A stretch of DNA of 64,000 nucleotides from Sweltsa coloradensis (lineage: Eukaryota; Arthropoda; Insecta; Plecoptera; Chloroperlidae). Position 1 is the first letter of the stretch. Each line of letters begins with the position of its first letter. The stretch spans positions 1 through 64,000 of the forward strand of contig JAMZAV010003163.1 of NCBI GenBank assembly GCA_024449915.1. Direction: 5' to 3'. This document shows, piece by piece, positions 35,251-46,621 of this stretch. The position numbers and the translations under genes are program-made. The notes under the pieces were generated by a model that searched no databases, had not been told where the DNA came from, and was given only the letters and a program-made list of their open reading frames with translations.

Positions 35251-36025
35251 TTGGATGAGCGTAGCGAGCGAAGCGAAGATTTCATTTCACTACACTGGAG
35301 AAACAAATCCGTTTTTTCCTCTTTTTTTGTATTTTTGTGTGTTTGTTAACACGATTCCGGATAAACAAATACTCTAATTGCAATGAAATGAATGAATTGC
35401 GAAAACTCTGAACTTATAACTGCCACGTTTTTGAGCGCAATCGAAAAATTATTTCTCATAAAAATCGCAATTTTACGATTTTTTTCGATTTTTTAAAAAT
35501 ATCTTCGAACTATAACACCTACATGCTTTATCAGATTGTGATGATTTTTTCACAGAACCTAAATATTATGAATTTATATATTCGTGTGAAATTTGAGCGC
35601 AATTGAAAAATAATTTTTCATGAAAATCTTTATCTTACGATTTTTTAAACAATCTTTGAATTGTAACACCTACATGCTTTATCCGATTGTTATGATTTTT
35701 TCATAGAACCTTGATTTTATAAATAAATATATTCGTGTGAAATTTGAGCGCAATCCAAAAATAACTTTTTATGGAAATCCCAATTTTACGTTTTTTATTT
35801 TTTTATTTTACATTTCTTCGAATTATAACGTCTACATGCTTTATCAGATTGTAATGATTTTTATGCAGAACCTTAATTTTATGAATTAATATATTGGTGT
35901 GAAATTTGAGCATAATCGAAAAATAATTTTTTATGAAAATCGTAATTATACGCTTTTTTCGTTTAAAAAAACTACGCTCATCCAAAAACGCGCCTGAAAA
36001 AGCGTTTGCGAAGCTTCCTAAATAC
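35251..36025 (+). mobile_element. Helentron/pearl-like element, copy B2, with perfect 14-bp inverted repeats
   Basis: The left end is TTGGATGAGCGTAG (35251-35264), and its exact inverse CTACGCTCATCCAA lies at 35972-35985. Between them are the GAAGCGAAGATTTCATTTCA head and about four tandem units of 150-165 bp (CAGAACC-type marks at 35553, 35704 and 35866). After the inner inverted repeat comes a hairpin with a 6-bp stem, AAACGC and GCGTTT (35986-36009). A 5' terminal and 3' subterminal inverted repeat plus a 3' hairpin and a core of tandem repeats is the layout of Helentron-derived non-autonomous elements and bivalve pearl elements. There is no coding capacity. Confidence 0.65.
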
Positions 36026-36046
36026 TACAATTCACAAATTAAAATC

Positions 36047-36125
36047 GTTCGCCCCAACCGGGATTCAAACCATAGGTCTCCCACATTCCAGGTGAGCATC
36101 TTAACCATGCCCTTCAGATGTATAA
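36047..36125 (-). mobile_element. tRNA-like SINE head, inverted partner 1
   Basis: On the minus strand it reads GGTTAAGATGCTCACCTGGA (box A region and anticodon arm), then ATGTGGGAGACCTATGGTTT and GAATCCCGG (box B). It faces a plus-strand copy at 36160-36236 with about 35 bp between them. Confidence 0.65.
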
Positions 36126-36159
36126 TGCAACTACAATTCATAGATTAGAATTTACCCTT

Positions 36160-36236
36160 CCTGATGGTCTTGTAGTTACGACGCTCACCTAGAATGTGGG
36201 AGACCCGTGGTTCGAATCCCGGTTTTTGGGGGGGAC
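36160..36236 (+). mobile_element. tRNA-like SINE head, inverted partner 2
   Basis: It reads GATGGTCTTGTAGTTACGAC, GCTCACCTAGAATGTGGGAG, then GTGGTTCGAATCCCGG. A third copy in direct orientation is at 57160-57235. The GGTCTAGTGGTTA type of start seen in that copy resembles the D-arm of tRNA-Glu or tRNA-Asp. The acceptor stem does not close, so it is not a functional tRNA gene. Confidence 0.65.
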
Positions 36237-36819
36237 TTTTTTAATTTCTGAATTGAAAAAATAGTATTATTACATCTTAGACGACATTGAGTGCCACAAT
36301 AATTGAAAACGACACAATATTAATGTTTAAGATGAGCAGGTTCCCCAAATCGGCATAATTATGCAGTTATATTATATTAAGTATGCAAAGTAAAAGATAT
36401 TATACATTTATGTGTATTTGGGGTCTACCCCACGCAGCTACACAGTTACTGTTAAGTAATGAAAACTATTTGGGGTTAGTTCTCCCAAAACCAATTCTTT
36501 ATCAAAATTTAACTATGAATAAAATTGTCACAATAAAATCAATGCATATTAAAACAGTGCTTTTGCAATGCCTACATGATTTAATTGCAACATTTTCGAG
36601 TCGAAAAGAGACGTTAAGCAAAATCTAATCAAACGAATATTGCTAATTATTTATTTTTATCCCCCCACCCCCACCCACCACCCAAAATTTGGGAATTGAT
36701 GGTTCCATCTACAGTAGTATAGCCCGCTTAGCAAAGTGTGCGACCGAACAAAAACATGTGCGGGCGTTAGGAGACAGGGCCTAAGAAGACTTTTAGTCTT
36801 CTAAAGTCCGGACCGGTTT
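36237..36819. other. no recognised gene
   Basis: An 81-codon frame at 36383-36628 begins MQSKRYYTFMCIWGLPHAAT and has no domain I recognise. The remainder is AT-rich with a C-rich patch at 36660-36685. Confidence 0.4.
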
Positions 36820-36925
36820 GTCTTCTTAGCCCCGCTTCGCAACGTGTAGCACAACCGTCGGTCACAGGGGCTTAGAAGCCAAAAAAAGGTCCAGGGGCTT
36901 AGGAGACAGGGGCTTAGAAGCCGAC
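36820..36925 (+). repeat. short direct repeats of AGGGGCTTAGAAGCC type
   Basis: CAGGGGCTTAGAAGCC occurs twice (about 36866 and 36906), with CAGGGGCTTAGGAGACAG between them (36892), while GTTAGGAGACAGGGCCTAAG lies upstream at 36766. It is a small cluster of near-identical 15-20 bp direct repeats. No gene was seen. Confidence 0.55.
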
Positions 36926-37257
36926 ACCGAGTGGGGGAGTACCACATTTGCATTTGCAGCTGCAGCATAATAGCATGCAAGCATGCAGTTCTGCATAAGT
37001 CATCAAGTCGAAACTTGTCTGCCACTGATGCGTTTACCCCATCGCTATGCAAGGGGACGCGGGCGACACCAAAACAAAGAAAACATATATCATCGTCAAC
37101 ACCAAAGTATTAAAGCTACCAAGATTCCAAAAATGTTTTAGAAAGGTCTACACACGGACCCTATTTCGGCTCGATATGTTCTGAATCCATCTTTTATGCT
37201 CCTCAATTTAATTCCAATATAGTAAAGCTCTGCAAAACACGATTTTGGCAGTAATTA

Positions 37258-37258
<1 letters not shown>
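36926..37258. other. no recognised gene
   Basis: Includes a GCATGCAAGCATGCA patch at 36973-36987. Nothing else was recognised. Confidence 0.35.
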
Positions 37259-37290
<32 letters not shown>

Positions 37291-37316
37291 CATACATACA
37301 TACATACATACATACA

Positions 37317-37347
<31 letters not shown>

Positions 37348-37540
37348 CATACATACATACACACACATACATACATACATACATACATACATACATACAT
37401 ACATACATACATTACATACATACATACATACATAACATACATACATACATACATACATACATACATACATACATACATACATACATACATACATACATAC
37501 ATACATACATACATACATACATACATACATACATACATAC
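37259..37540 (+). repeat. (TACA)n microsatellite
   Basis: About 280 bp of TACA/CATA tetranucleotide with a few interruptions (37345-37375, 37410, 37430). It runs straight into the 45-bp satellite. The long YIHT-type frames across it are repeat artefacts. Confidence 0.97.
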
Positions 37541-40500
37541 ACGGTTTCTTACACACCAGCACATTTCCCCCGTACAAAACATCACACCCGGGCTCATTAC
37601 TCCCAGCCCATTTCCTCGTACAAATCATCACACGTTTCTTTACTCACCAGCAATTTCTTGTTCAATCATCTCATGGTTTCTTTACTCACCAGCACATTAC
37701 CTCGTACAAATCATTTCACGGTTTCTTTACTCACCAGCCATTTCCTCGTACAAATCATCACGCGGTTTCTTTACTCATCAGTTTATTTCCTTGTTCAAAT
37801 CATCACACGCTTTCTTATTCACCAGCACATTTCCTCGAACAAATCATCTCAAGGTTTCTTTATTTACCAGCAAATTTCCTCGTACAAATCATCTCACGGT
37901 ATCTTTACACACCAGCACATTTCCTCGTACAAATCATCACAGGATTTCTTTACTTACCTGCACATTTCCTCGTACAAATCATCTCACGGTTTCTTTATTC
38001 ACCAGTACATTTCCTCGTACAAATCATCACACGGATTCTTTACTCACCTGCACATTTCCTCGTACAAATCATCACACGGTTACTTTTCTTACCTTGATAT
38101 TTCCTTGTTCAAATCATCTCACGGTTTCTTTATTCACCAGCACATTTCCTCGTACGAATCATCTCACGGTTTTCTTTACTCAGCAGCACATTTCCCCTTT
38201 GTTTAATTACCGTTTTTTTCCCCCAGCATTTTTCCTGTAAAAATCATCTCACGGTTTTTACTAACCAGCAATTTCCTGTTCAAAAATCAAACGGTTTCTT
38301 TACTCACCGCAATTTTCCTTTTAAAAATCATCAGGTTTCTTTACTCACAGAAATTTTCCTTGTCAAATCTCTCACGGTTCTTTATCACAGCACTTTCCTT
38401 TTTCAAATATACAGGTTTTTTTACTCACCAGCAATTTTTAGTACAAATCTCTCAGGGGTTTCTTTACTCACCAGCAGTTTTTCTGTTAAATCACCCAAAA
38501 GTTTCTTATCACGCACTTTTCCCCTTGTACAAATCTCAGGTTTCTTTACTCCCCCCAATTTCTCGTAAAATCTCAAAACGTTTTTTTTACCCCTAGCACA
38601 TTTTTTGTACAATCAAAACGGTTTCTACTCCCCGCATTTCCTCGTCAAATATCACATTTTTCTTTACTCGCAAAATTTCCTTTTCAATCATCACCCCCTT
38701 TTTTTTCTCACCAGACATTTCTCGTAAAAATCATCTCACGGTTTCTTTACTCCCCACTTTTCCCGCAAAATCATCACCCGTTTTTTTCTCCCCCTTTTCC
38801 TTTTCAAATCATCCACGGTTTTACTCCCCAAAATTTTCCTTTGACAAATATAACCGGATTTTTTTACCGCACTTTTCCTGAAAAATCACACACGGTCTCA
38901 TTACTCCCAGCCCATTTCCTTAAAAATCTTCCCCGGTTTCTTTATCCCCACATTTCCCTTTTTCCCCAAATCTCTCACGGTTTCTATACTCCCCAACTTT
39001 CCCTTTGTATAATCATCTAACGGCTTTTTTTACTCACCAGCACTTTTCCTCGTAAAAATCACCACGGTTTGTTTATCACCAGCACTTTTCCTTTGTTCAA
39101 TATCTCATTTTCTTTACTCACCAGCACTTTCCTTTTTGTTCAAATAATCCCCCCGTTTTTTTAAACCACCAGCACATTTCCTTGTACAAATCATTACACG
39201 GTTTCTTTACTCAGCAGCACATTTCCTCGTAAAATCATCACACGGGTTCTTTACTAAACCAGAAATTTTCCTCGTAAAATCACTCCGTTTTTTTACTCAC
39301 CAGCAATTTCCGTACAATCATCACACTTTTTTTTTTACGCCCCAGACTTTCCTCGTCAAATCATACCGGTTTTTTATCACCATCAATTTCTCGTTCAAAT
39401 ACTCAGGGTTTTTTTACTCACTAGCACATTTTTTGAAATTCCTCCAGGGTTTTTTTTCTCACCAGCACATTTCTCGTTCAAATCTTTAACGTTTTCTTTA
39501 CTCACCAGCAATTTCTTCGCACAAAATCATAACATGGTTTCTTTACTCATCAGCACTTTCCTCGCACAAATCATTACTGTTTGTTTACTACCAGCACTTT
39601 TCCCTTTACAATCTCAAGGGTTTTCTTTATCCCAGCACTTTTCCTGTAAAAATCATAAAACGGTTTTTTTACTCACCTAAAATTTCCTCGTTCAAATCAT
39701 CTCACGGTTCCTTTATCACTGCACTTTTTCTTGTTAAATTTCCTACACGGTATCTTTACCCCCCAGCCATTTCCCTTTGCTGTTGCTATATTTCCCTATT
39801 AAAAATATCGATTTTTGGTTGGTTACGCTCACCGTCGATTGCGGGGCCTGCAGGGTTTGGTTTGGTCGCTTTGATTTAAAACCCCCACTGAAAATCAGTT
39901 ATAAACTGAGTGGGTTTGACTCTAAATAAAATTTTTTTATTATTTATTTATAAATCATTAACGCTTTTTTTTACTCACAGCAATTTCCTCGTACAAATCA
40001 CCACGGTTTCTTCTCACCAGCACATTTTCCCGTACAAATCATCACACGGTTTCTTTTTCACCTCACATTTTTGTTGTTCAAATCATACATTGGTTTTTTC
40101 ACTTCCAGACATTTCCCTTTTTAAAATCATCACACGGTATTTTTAGTTTTCCGCACATTTCCCCGACAATCATCCACGGTTTTTTTATCACCAGCAAAAT
40201 TTCCTCTACAGTCATCACACGGTTTTTTTTGTAACCTGCACATTTTTCCCTTTTTCAAAAAAATCATACCGTTTTTTTCTCCCAGCACATTTCCTTGTTC
40301 ATACATCACACGGTTTCTTTTTCCCCCAGACATTTTTTGTACAAATCTTCACGGTTTCTTTACCCCAGCAGATTTTTCCCGTTCAAATCATCAACGGTTT
40401 CTTTTATCCCCACATTTTCCCCGTGCGAATTATTTTCGGTTTTTTTTATCATCAGCAATTTCCTTGTTCAAAACATCACTGGTTTTTAAAAACCCTACAC

Positions 40501-42540
40501 ATTTGCTCGTACAAATCATACACGATTTTTTTATAACCCGACATTTACAGTACAAATTATCTCACGGTACTTACTCACAGCCATTTCCCTTTTTCAAACA
40601 TCACACGGTTTTTTTACTCACCAGCCATTTCCCCTTACCAAACCATCACACACAATTTCTTTACTCACCAGCACATTTCCTCGTACAAACCATCACACAG
40701 TTTCTTTACTCTACTGCACATTTCCCTTGTACAAATTATCACACAGTTTATTAACTCACCTGCACATTTCCATGTTTAAATCACACACGGTGTCTTTACT
40801 CACCAGCATATTTCCTCGTACAAATTATCACACGGTTTCTTTACTAACCAGAACATTTCCTCGTACAAGTCATCACACGGTTTCTTTACTCATCTGCACA
40901 TTTCCTTATTCAAATCATCACACGGTTTCTTTACTTATTAAAAATTTCCCTTTTTCAAATCATCACAATGTTTTACTCCCATACTTTCCCCGTACAAATC
41001 ATCTCACGGTTTCTTTTTCCAGCATCACATTTTCTTTTTCAATCATCATACGGGGTTTTTTACTCCCGCACATTTCCCCGTACAAATCATCTCACGGTTT
41101 TATCATCACCAGCACATTTTCGTCAAAAGATCAAAAACGGTTTCTCATCCCAGAATTCCTCGTACAAATCATCACACGGTCCATTTACTACCAGACATTT
41201 TCCCCGTTCAAATCATCATACGGGATCTTTATCCCCTGCACATTTCCTGTAAAAACACAGGTTTCTTTACTCACCCCGAAATTTTCCCTTTTTCAAAACA
41301 TCACATGGTTTTCACACCTCCCGCACATTTCCTTTTTCAAACATCACCGGGATCTTTTTCTTCCAACATTTCCCGTTCAAAACATCACAGGGGTTTCTTT
41401 ACTACCCGCAAAATTTTTGTACAAATCATCACACGTTTTTTTTACTAACCTGTTCATTTCCTCGTACGAATCATCTATCGGTTTATTTACTCATCAGCAC
41501 CTTTCCTTGTACAATCATTACATGGTTTCTTTACTCACCTGCACATTTGCTCGTTCAAATCATCACACAATTTCTTTACTCATCAGCACATTTACTTTAC
41601 AAATTATCTCCGATATCTTTACTCCCAGCACATTTCCGTCCAAAACATCCACGGTTTTTTTTACTCACCAGACATTTCCCTTTTACAAAATCACCGTTTT
41701 TTTTACTCCCAGCCATTTCCCCGTACCCCAACACACGGTTTTTTTACTACCCGCACATTTCCTCGAAAATCATTACACGATTTTTTACTCACAAACTCTT
41801 TCCCGAACAAATCTTTCAGGGGTTTTTTTACTCCCGAGCAATTTCCCTACAATATCACGTGGTTTTTTTTCTCACCAAACAATTCCCCGTCAAAACATCA
41901 CGGGTTTTTTAATACCCCACATTCCCGTACAAATCATGTGTCTTTAATTACCAGCACATTTTTTTGTACAAATTATCTCACGGTTTCTTTACTCACAGAC
42001 ATTTGCTCGACAAATCATCACACGGTTTCTTTTTTCCCGCTCTTTCCTGTAAAATCTTCTCAAAGGGTTTCTTAACTCCCTGCACATTTCCTTGTTTAAA
42101 TTATCACAACGGTTTCTTTACTCCCAGCCATTTCTTTGTACAAATCATCACCTTTATCTTTTCTCACAGCAATTTCCTTGTTTAAATCATCACATGGTTT
42201 TCTTTTCTCACCACACATTTTCCCGACAAATCATCAACGGTTTCTTTTTTACTTGCACATTTTTCCCCGTACAAATCATCACCTTTCTTTTCTCCCAGCA
42301 CATTTCCTTAAAATCACACACATTTCTTTAAATCACCCCCACATTCCGGACAAATCATCACACGGAATTTTTTACTACCCACACTTTTTTTCATACAAAT
42401 CATCACACGGTTTCTTTACTCCCACAATTGCCTGTACAATCATCTCAAAGGTTCTTTTTTCACCCGCCATTTCCTCATTAAATACAAACGGTTTCTTTAC
42501 TCAACAGCACTTTCCCCGTAGAAAAACTCATGCGCTCACA
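37541..42540 (+). repeat. 45-bp satellite array, about 105 units
   Basis: The unit is best seen at 37640-38200. In plus-strand order it is TTTCTTTACTCACCAG, CACATTTCCTCGTAC, AAATCATCACACGG (45 bp). Units between 38200 and 42500 are heavily indel-damaged, mostly at homopolymers. Because 45 is a multiple of three and the unit has no stop in any plus frame, long open frames appear (331 codons at 37245-38240 and 406 codons at 40727-41947). The minus strand of every good unit contains CTGGTGAGTAAAG, a near-ideal 5' splice site. A SINE interrupts the array at 39783-39955. Confidence 0.95.
39783..39955 (+). mobile_element. tRNA-derived SINE, family A, 3' part, inside satellite
   Basis: It starts with TATTTCCCTATTAAAAATAT, then CGATTTTTGGTTGGTTACGC, GCCTGCAGGGTTTGG and AAAATCAGTTATAAACTGAG, then TGACTCTAAATAAAAT and a T/A tail. 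It matches the last 170 bp of the copy at 32378-32795. The satellite units on either side show that it landed in an existing array. Confidence 0.8.
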
Positions 42541-43574
42541 CAGCACTCGACATGTTATTAACGTTTCTACAAGATACTTTTTTATATTTAAATTTGTCAA
42601 AATATCCCCTTACATTTAAAACATTTAATTTTCTGAATTCATAAAAATTTTGGGAAAATACGTTTACATTTAAAACAATTTTTTAAAAATTTAAACCCAT
42701 CCCTGGTCGAACATAATACAACCCGTTCATATAAACATTACGTTTTGGGAAAGATGTTAATATCAATGAAATCCAGACAATAATTGTTTTCCTTTAAAGA
42801 TGTTCTTTTTTTGGGTTTAAACAATATCAATTATTGTATTCGCTTTATGTTCACACACCCGCTTAGCTGAACAGTTGGTAATCTGCTAAAAAACACACCA
42901 GTACGTTTTACTTTCATCAGTGTGTTAAGCTATGTGGTGTTCACACCACAAAAACTTTAAATAGCACTTTTAACTAAATGTGTTTTGTGGGTTTGGTTTA
43001 CAAGAATACATGGAAATAACATTACTTTTGCTTTTACACGTTGCAACGCGAAAACTTAGTGAGGTAAAATAAGCTTAGTAAAACTCTACGTTTTTGCTAG
43101 ATTTGTATATTGTTAGAAAAGCATTTTGTATTCCAAAATGGGGATTTACACAATTCCGCACTCAACTCAGCGGGATTTTAAAAACCCTTTTGATGATTTT
43201 TACTATAAAACTAAATCATGTTTAAACCAAAGGCCCTCGTAGGTCTTTTCCTTTCCCGACGACTGATCGTCGAATGAGACGAGACTAGCTACCACACGCC
43301 AAAAAAAACCGTTTAGATTTCAAATTTTCAAAGAAGAATATCCAATGATATTGCAGGGATTTTGTATGAAAAAGACGGGTAATTTAACCGTTGGGATTTT
43401 AAATTTTAAAACAAGAATTTTACATAAACATGTTAGATATTTGATGAAAACAAAGGGAAATTGAAAGTACTGAACGCCCCGACGAATGTTCTACTTACGT
43501 GTATACAACATCAATATTGGGACATTATCACGAGCACTAAAATGAACATTCATACAATCTTGAGTGCTATGTGG
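42541..43574. other. spacer between satellite blocks
   Basis: AT-rich, with no satellite units and no recognised gene. A small GC patch with GACGACTGATCGTCGA lies at 43257-43272. Confidence 0.45.
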
Positions 43575-43895
43575 GGGGGTTGCTTTACTCATCAGCACAT
43601 TTCCTTGTTCAAATCATCACATGGTTTCTTAACTCACCTACACATTTGCTCGTACAAATCATCACACGATTTCTTTACTAACCAGCACATTTTCTTGTGT
43701 AAATCATCACACGGTTTCTATACTCACCAGCACAATTCCTCGTACAAATCATCACACGGTTTCTTTTCTTACCAGCACATTTCCTCGTACAAATCATTAC
43801 ACGGGTTCTTTACTCACTAGCACATTTCTTTGCACAAATCATCACACCGTTTCTTTACTCACCAGCACATTTCCTCGGTTAAATCATTACAAGGT
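43575..43895 (+). repeat. 45-bp satellite, second block, about 7 units
   Basis: Units with the same period and sequence as the main array, but with fewer indels. Spacing of ACTCACCAGCACA-like marks is 44-46 bp. The block supports the 45-bp unit length because this sequence is clean. Confidence 0.95.
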
Positions 43896-44662
43896 TGAAA
43901 GATAGACGAGCCTCCCTAGCTATTTTCAATTCGATATCTGTCATATTTCCATATTAATATGCAAATTCATTAAATTTAATTTTATTAACTTCATTAATAT
44001 GCAACATATCAAATGTATCTACATCTATGTGGTATCAGTTAACATTAATTTCAAAGCCAATCATCATTTTGGTGAAATTAACTCTGAAAATTAGGATAAA
44101 ACTGATTGATTGATAATTAACCCAATTAAGCCTTTTACGGCTTTGAGTTTTAAGACTAAATTTCGTCATCTCTTTGCACGCTAGCAGAATAGCATGAATT
44201 ATTCCGCATCAGTGATTCGTTGGTCAGACAGTTGACGCCAGGGTCTACGTGACTTTTTGCGTTCTCCACACGCCACGAGGGGGGTAGAATTTTCTAGAAG
44301 AAGGATATAGTGTGTACGACTTGAGGTCCAGTTTAGCAAATGTGATGGGCCCAAAGGGGGTAGTGAGCGGTAAGGGGGATGCAAGATCTAAGGTGAAGGA
44401 TCTCTAACCTCTTCGTTAGGAGGGGGAAGCGGGACACGTGACAGGTAGTTCCTAATAAAAGTCATGAGTGTAGGGGAAACCGGACATTTCCCAAGGACGG
44501 AGGTAGCTGGATTGTCACCCCAGACCATGGTGCGTGTTAAGTTTTGTTTTTGGCTCCCTAGCCTCGAGAGGGAGTGAGAGGTTTTGTTTTATTCAACGAT
44601 CAAGTCAATGAATATAGTGATTTTAACACCTATGTGAGGTTAAATTTATATCATTTAAAATT
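43896..44662. other. no recognised gene
   Basis: AT-rich to 44170, then mixed sequence (44200-44570) with a 61-codon minus-strand frame without a known domain. It could be a piece of an unidentified element. Confidence 0.35.
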
Positions 44663-44807
44663 TCATTTGCATATTTTGATCGAGTTTCATCAGCATATTT
44701 TGATCGAGTGTCATTTGCATATTTTGATCGAGTGTCATCTGTATATTTTGATCGAGTGTCATCAGCATATTTTGATCGAGTGTCATCTGCATATTTTAAT
44801 CGAGTGT
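44663..44807 (+). repeat. 24-bp minisatellite, six units
   Basis: Six units of TCATCTGCATATTTTGATCG plus AGTG lie at 44663, 44687, 44711, 44735, 44759 and 44783. The period is a multiple of three, so a 171-codon frame (44574-45089) reads through with a repeating HLHILIEC octapeptide. Confidence 0.9.
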
Positions 44808-44980
44808 TCATCTGCGCATATTTTGCAAACCGAACTGTACTGTGGCAAGTCCAATGTCACCTATGTCTATTTGCATATTTTAATTGTCTATAAACGTCGA
44901 GTGTTCATCTGCGCATATTTTGAAAACCAAAACTGTACTGTGGCAAGTCCAAATGTCACCTATGCATATTTGCATTTTTT
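44804..44980 (+). repeat. tandem duplication of an 80-95 bp unit
   Basis: Two units (from 44804 and from 44899) both read GAGTGTTCATCTGCGCATAT, then ACTGTACTGTGGCAAGTCCA, then ATGTCACCTATG. They follow directly from the 24-bp repeat, whose last unit forms their start. Confidence 0.85.
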
Positions 44981-45739
44981 AGTTCAACAGCATTGCCAAA
45001 ATTTGGGACTAATTATTTATTTCTTGGAACTTATTGCGAACAATAAACTCATTCGAGGCGTGGTTTGTGATGGAACGTTCTCGTGGTGAAGCTCTTCAGT
45101 AGTGGTTCAGTGAGTGGCTGTATCTGCGCAGCTAGTGTTCCCCTACGATCAGCTGAAGAGACGGCTACCCCAGGATATTTGGATTACGTCGCACCTTTCA
45201 CAAATTGCCCGGATAAATGATGAGGACAAACTAATTCTACTTTAATGAAAATTAATTAAAACTCAGATTTCTTTGTCAAATTCAAACCATTTTAATTTTT
45301 TTATTTAAAAATTATATTAAGATTTTGGGGTATCAGATGTTATATAGGCAGGGGGAATAGCCCAGTGGGAATTAGAAAATTATGTCAGAACGGATCCATA
45401 GGCAGGCAGGTTGTTTTATTTAATTGTCTACTCTGTATTGTTAACTTCAATATAACCTAAATCTTGGATGGAAATTCATTCACAAATCTTATAATTTAGT
45501 AGTTGTTTGATCCATTTTGAAATCCTTTGTTTACTATATATTTTTTTTTTTTAGGTACTAAAATTTGTTTTACAAGATTAATTAATTAATTATAATTTAT
45601 AATTAATTAATTAATATAATTTTTTAAATTAAAGAATTTTTTGTGTTCTTCGGCAATTTGAGCTAGCAATTTATCTTTTGTTTTGTTTTCAGTTTACCAC
45701 TTTTGGGCATTGAAACACTTGTTTCAGGTGGTTACCTGA
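44981..45739. other. no recognised gene
   Basis: Two plus-strand frames stay open across 45100-45240 (one contains TATPGYLDYVAPFTNCPDK, the other DQLKRRLPQDIWITSHLSQ). They overlap out of phase, so at most one could be coding. An AT-rich patch with TTAATTAATTA repeats lies at 45575-45625. Confidence 0.35.
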
Positions 45740-45930
45740 CAGGGTTTTTCCTTTACTCACCAGCACATTTCCTCGCACAAATCATCACAAGGTTTCTTTA
45801 CTCACCAGCACATTTCCTCGTACAAATCATCACACGGTTTCTTTACTCACCAGCACATTTCCTCGCACAAATCATACACGATGTCTGTACTCACCAGCAC
45901 ATTACCTCTCACAAATCATCACACGGTTTC
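45740..45930 (+). repeat. 45-bp satellite, third block, about 4 units
   Basis: Clean units with CTCACCAGCACATTTCCTCG at about 45757, 45803 and 45848, and a variant near 45893. It is oriented as the main array. The block lies 1.8 kb from the second one. Confidence 0.95.
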
Positions 45931-46621
45931 TTATTTATTTCATTGTTATTATTTCGCATGAGTTTTGTTGTAAATTATAATTTGTAAGCCTATTGGCCTA
46001 TTGCATTTTGTTGTTGGAACTTGTGCTGTTATTTTCATGTGTAAAGTAAGCTCTTTTTTAATATGTTTTATAATAATTAAATATACGTGTGTATAAATTT
46101 ATCAGTTAATTTTTAATACAATTTAGATCTTTAATAAAAACTATTCGGACCGGGGTTTTACCCGAGTCGCCTTAGCCAACGTGATCATCCAGGACGGTAA
46201 CTTTTTAACTTATGAATTGTTGCTGCATTATAGATCTGTCTGTGTTCATTGAATCTCTATCGTACTCTCGACAATTTATCGTCAATTTGTTTCCACTAAT
46301 GCGTACCTAAATGCAAGTAGTTGAATAAGCACGGGTACAGGAGTAACCTAAATGCAAAAAAAAAGTTAGGTGTTATTATTTTCGATTGTTCCAGCCGTCA
46401 TTAAAGGTGGCGGTGCCGAGCACATGAATATTCCCAAATTTGTGAGGGCGAGGGGGCCCTAGCAGAGGACCAATAAAATATTTTGTATGCCATTTTTGTT
46501 TAGGGTTAATGCCCTCAAAAGTAGCTCATCAACGTCTTTCGTGTAAGGTTTAATCGCTAGATGTGACACACGCAAGCGACGGAGAGAAAAAGTTATGAAT
46601 CTAGGGGAGCTGCTCGCTTCA
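45931..46621. other. no recognised gene
   Basis: AT-rich. A tRNA-like fragment may lie at 46150-46200 (GAGTCGCCTTAGCCAACGTG), but no box A/box B pair could be completed. Confidence 0.35.

Noticed and set aside
37245..38240. 331-codon open frame as a gene
   Set aside because: It runs through (TACA)n and the 45-bp satellite. The unit has no stop in any plus frame, so the frame is explained by the repeat.
37541..42540. CRISPR-like array
   Set aside because: The unit repeats as a whole without unique spacers between conserved repeats, and the surroundings are eukaryotic retroelements.
45100..45240. Possible exon containing TATPGYLDYVAPFTNCPDK
   Set aside because: Another frame is open over the same bases with an equally plausible protein, and no splice sites or homology could be tied to either.
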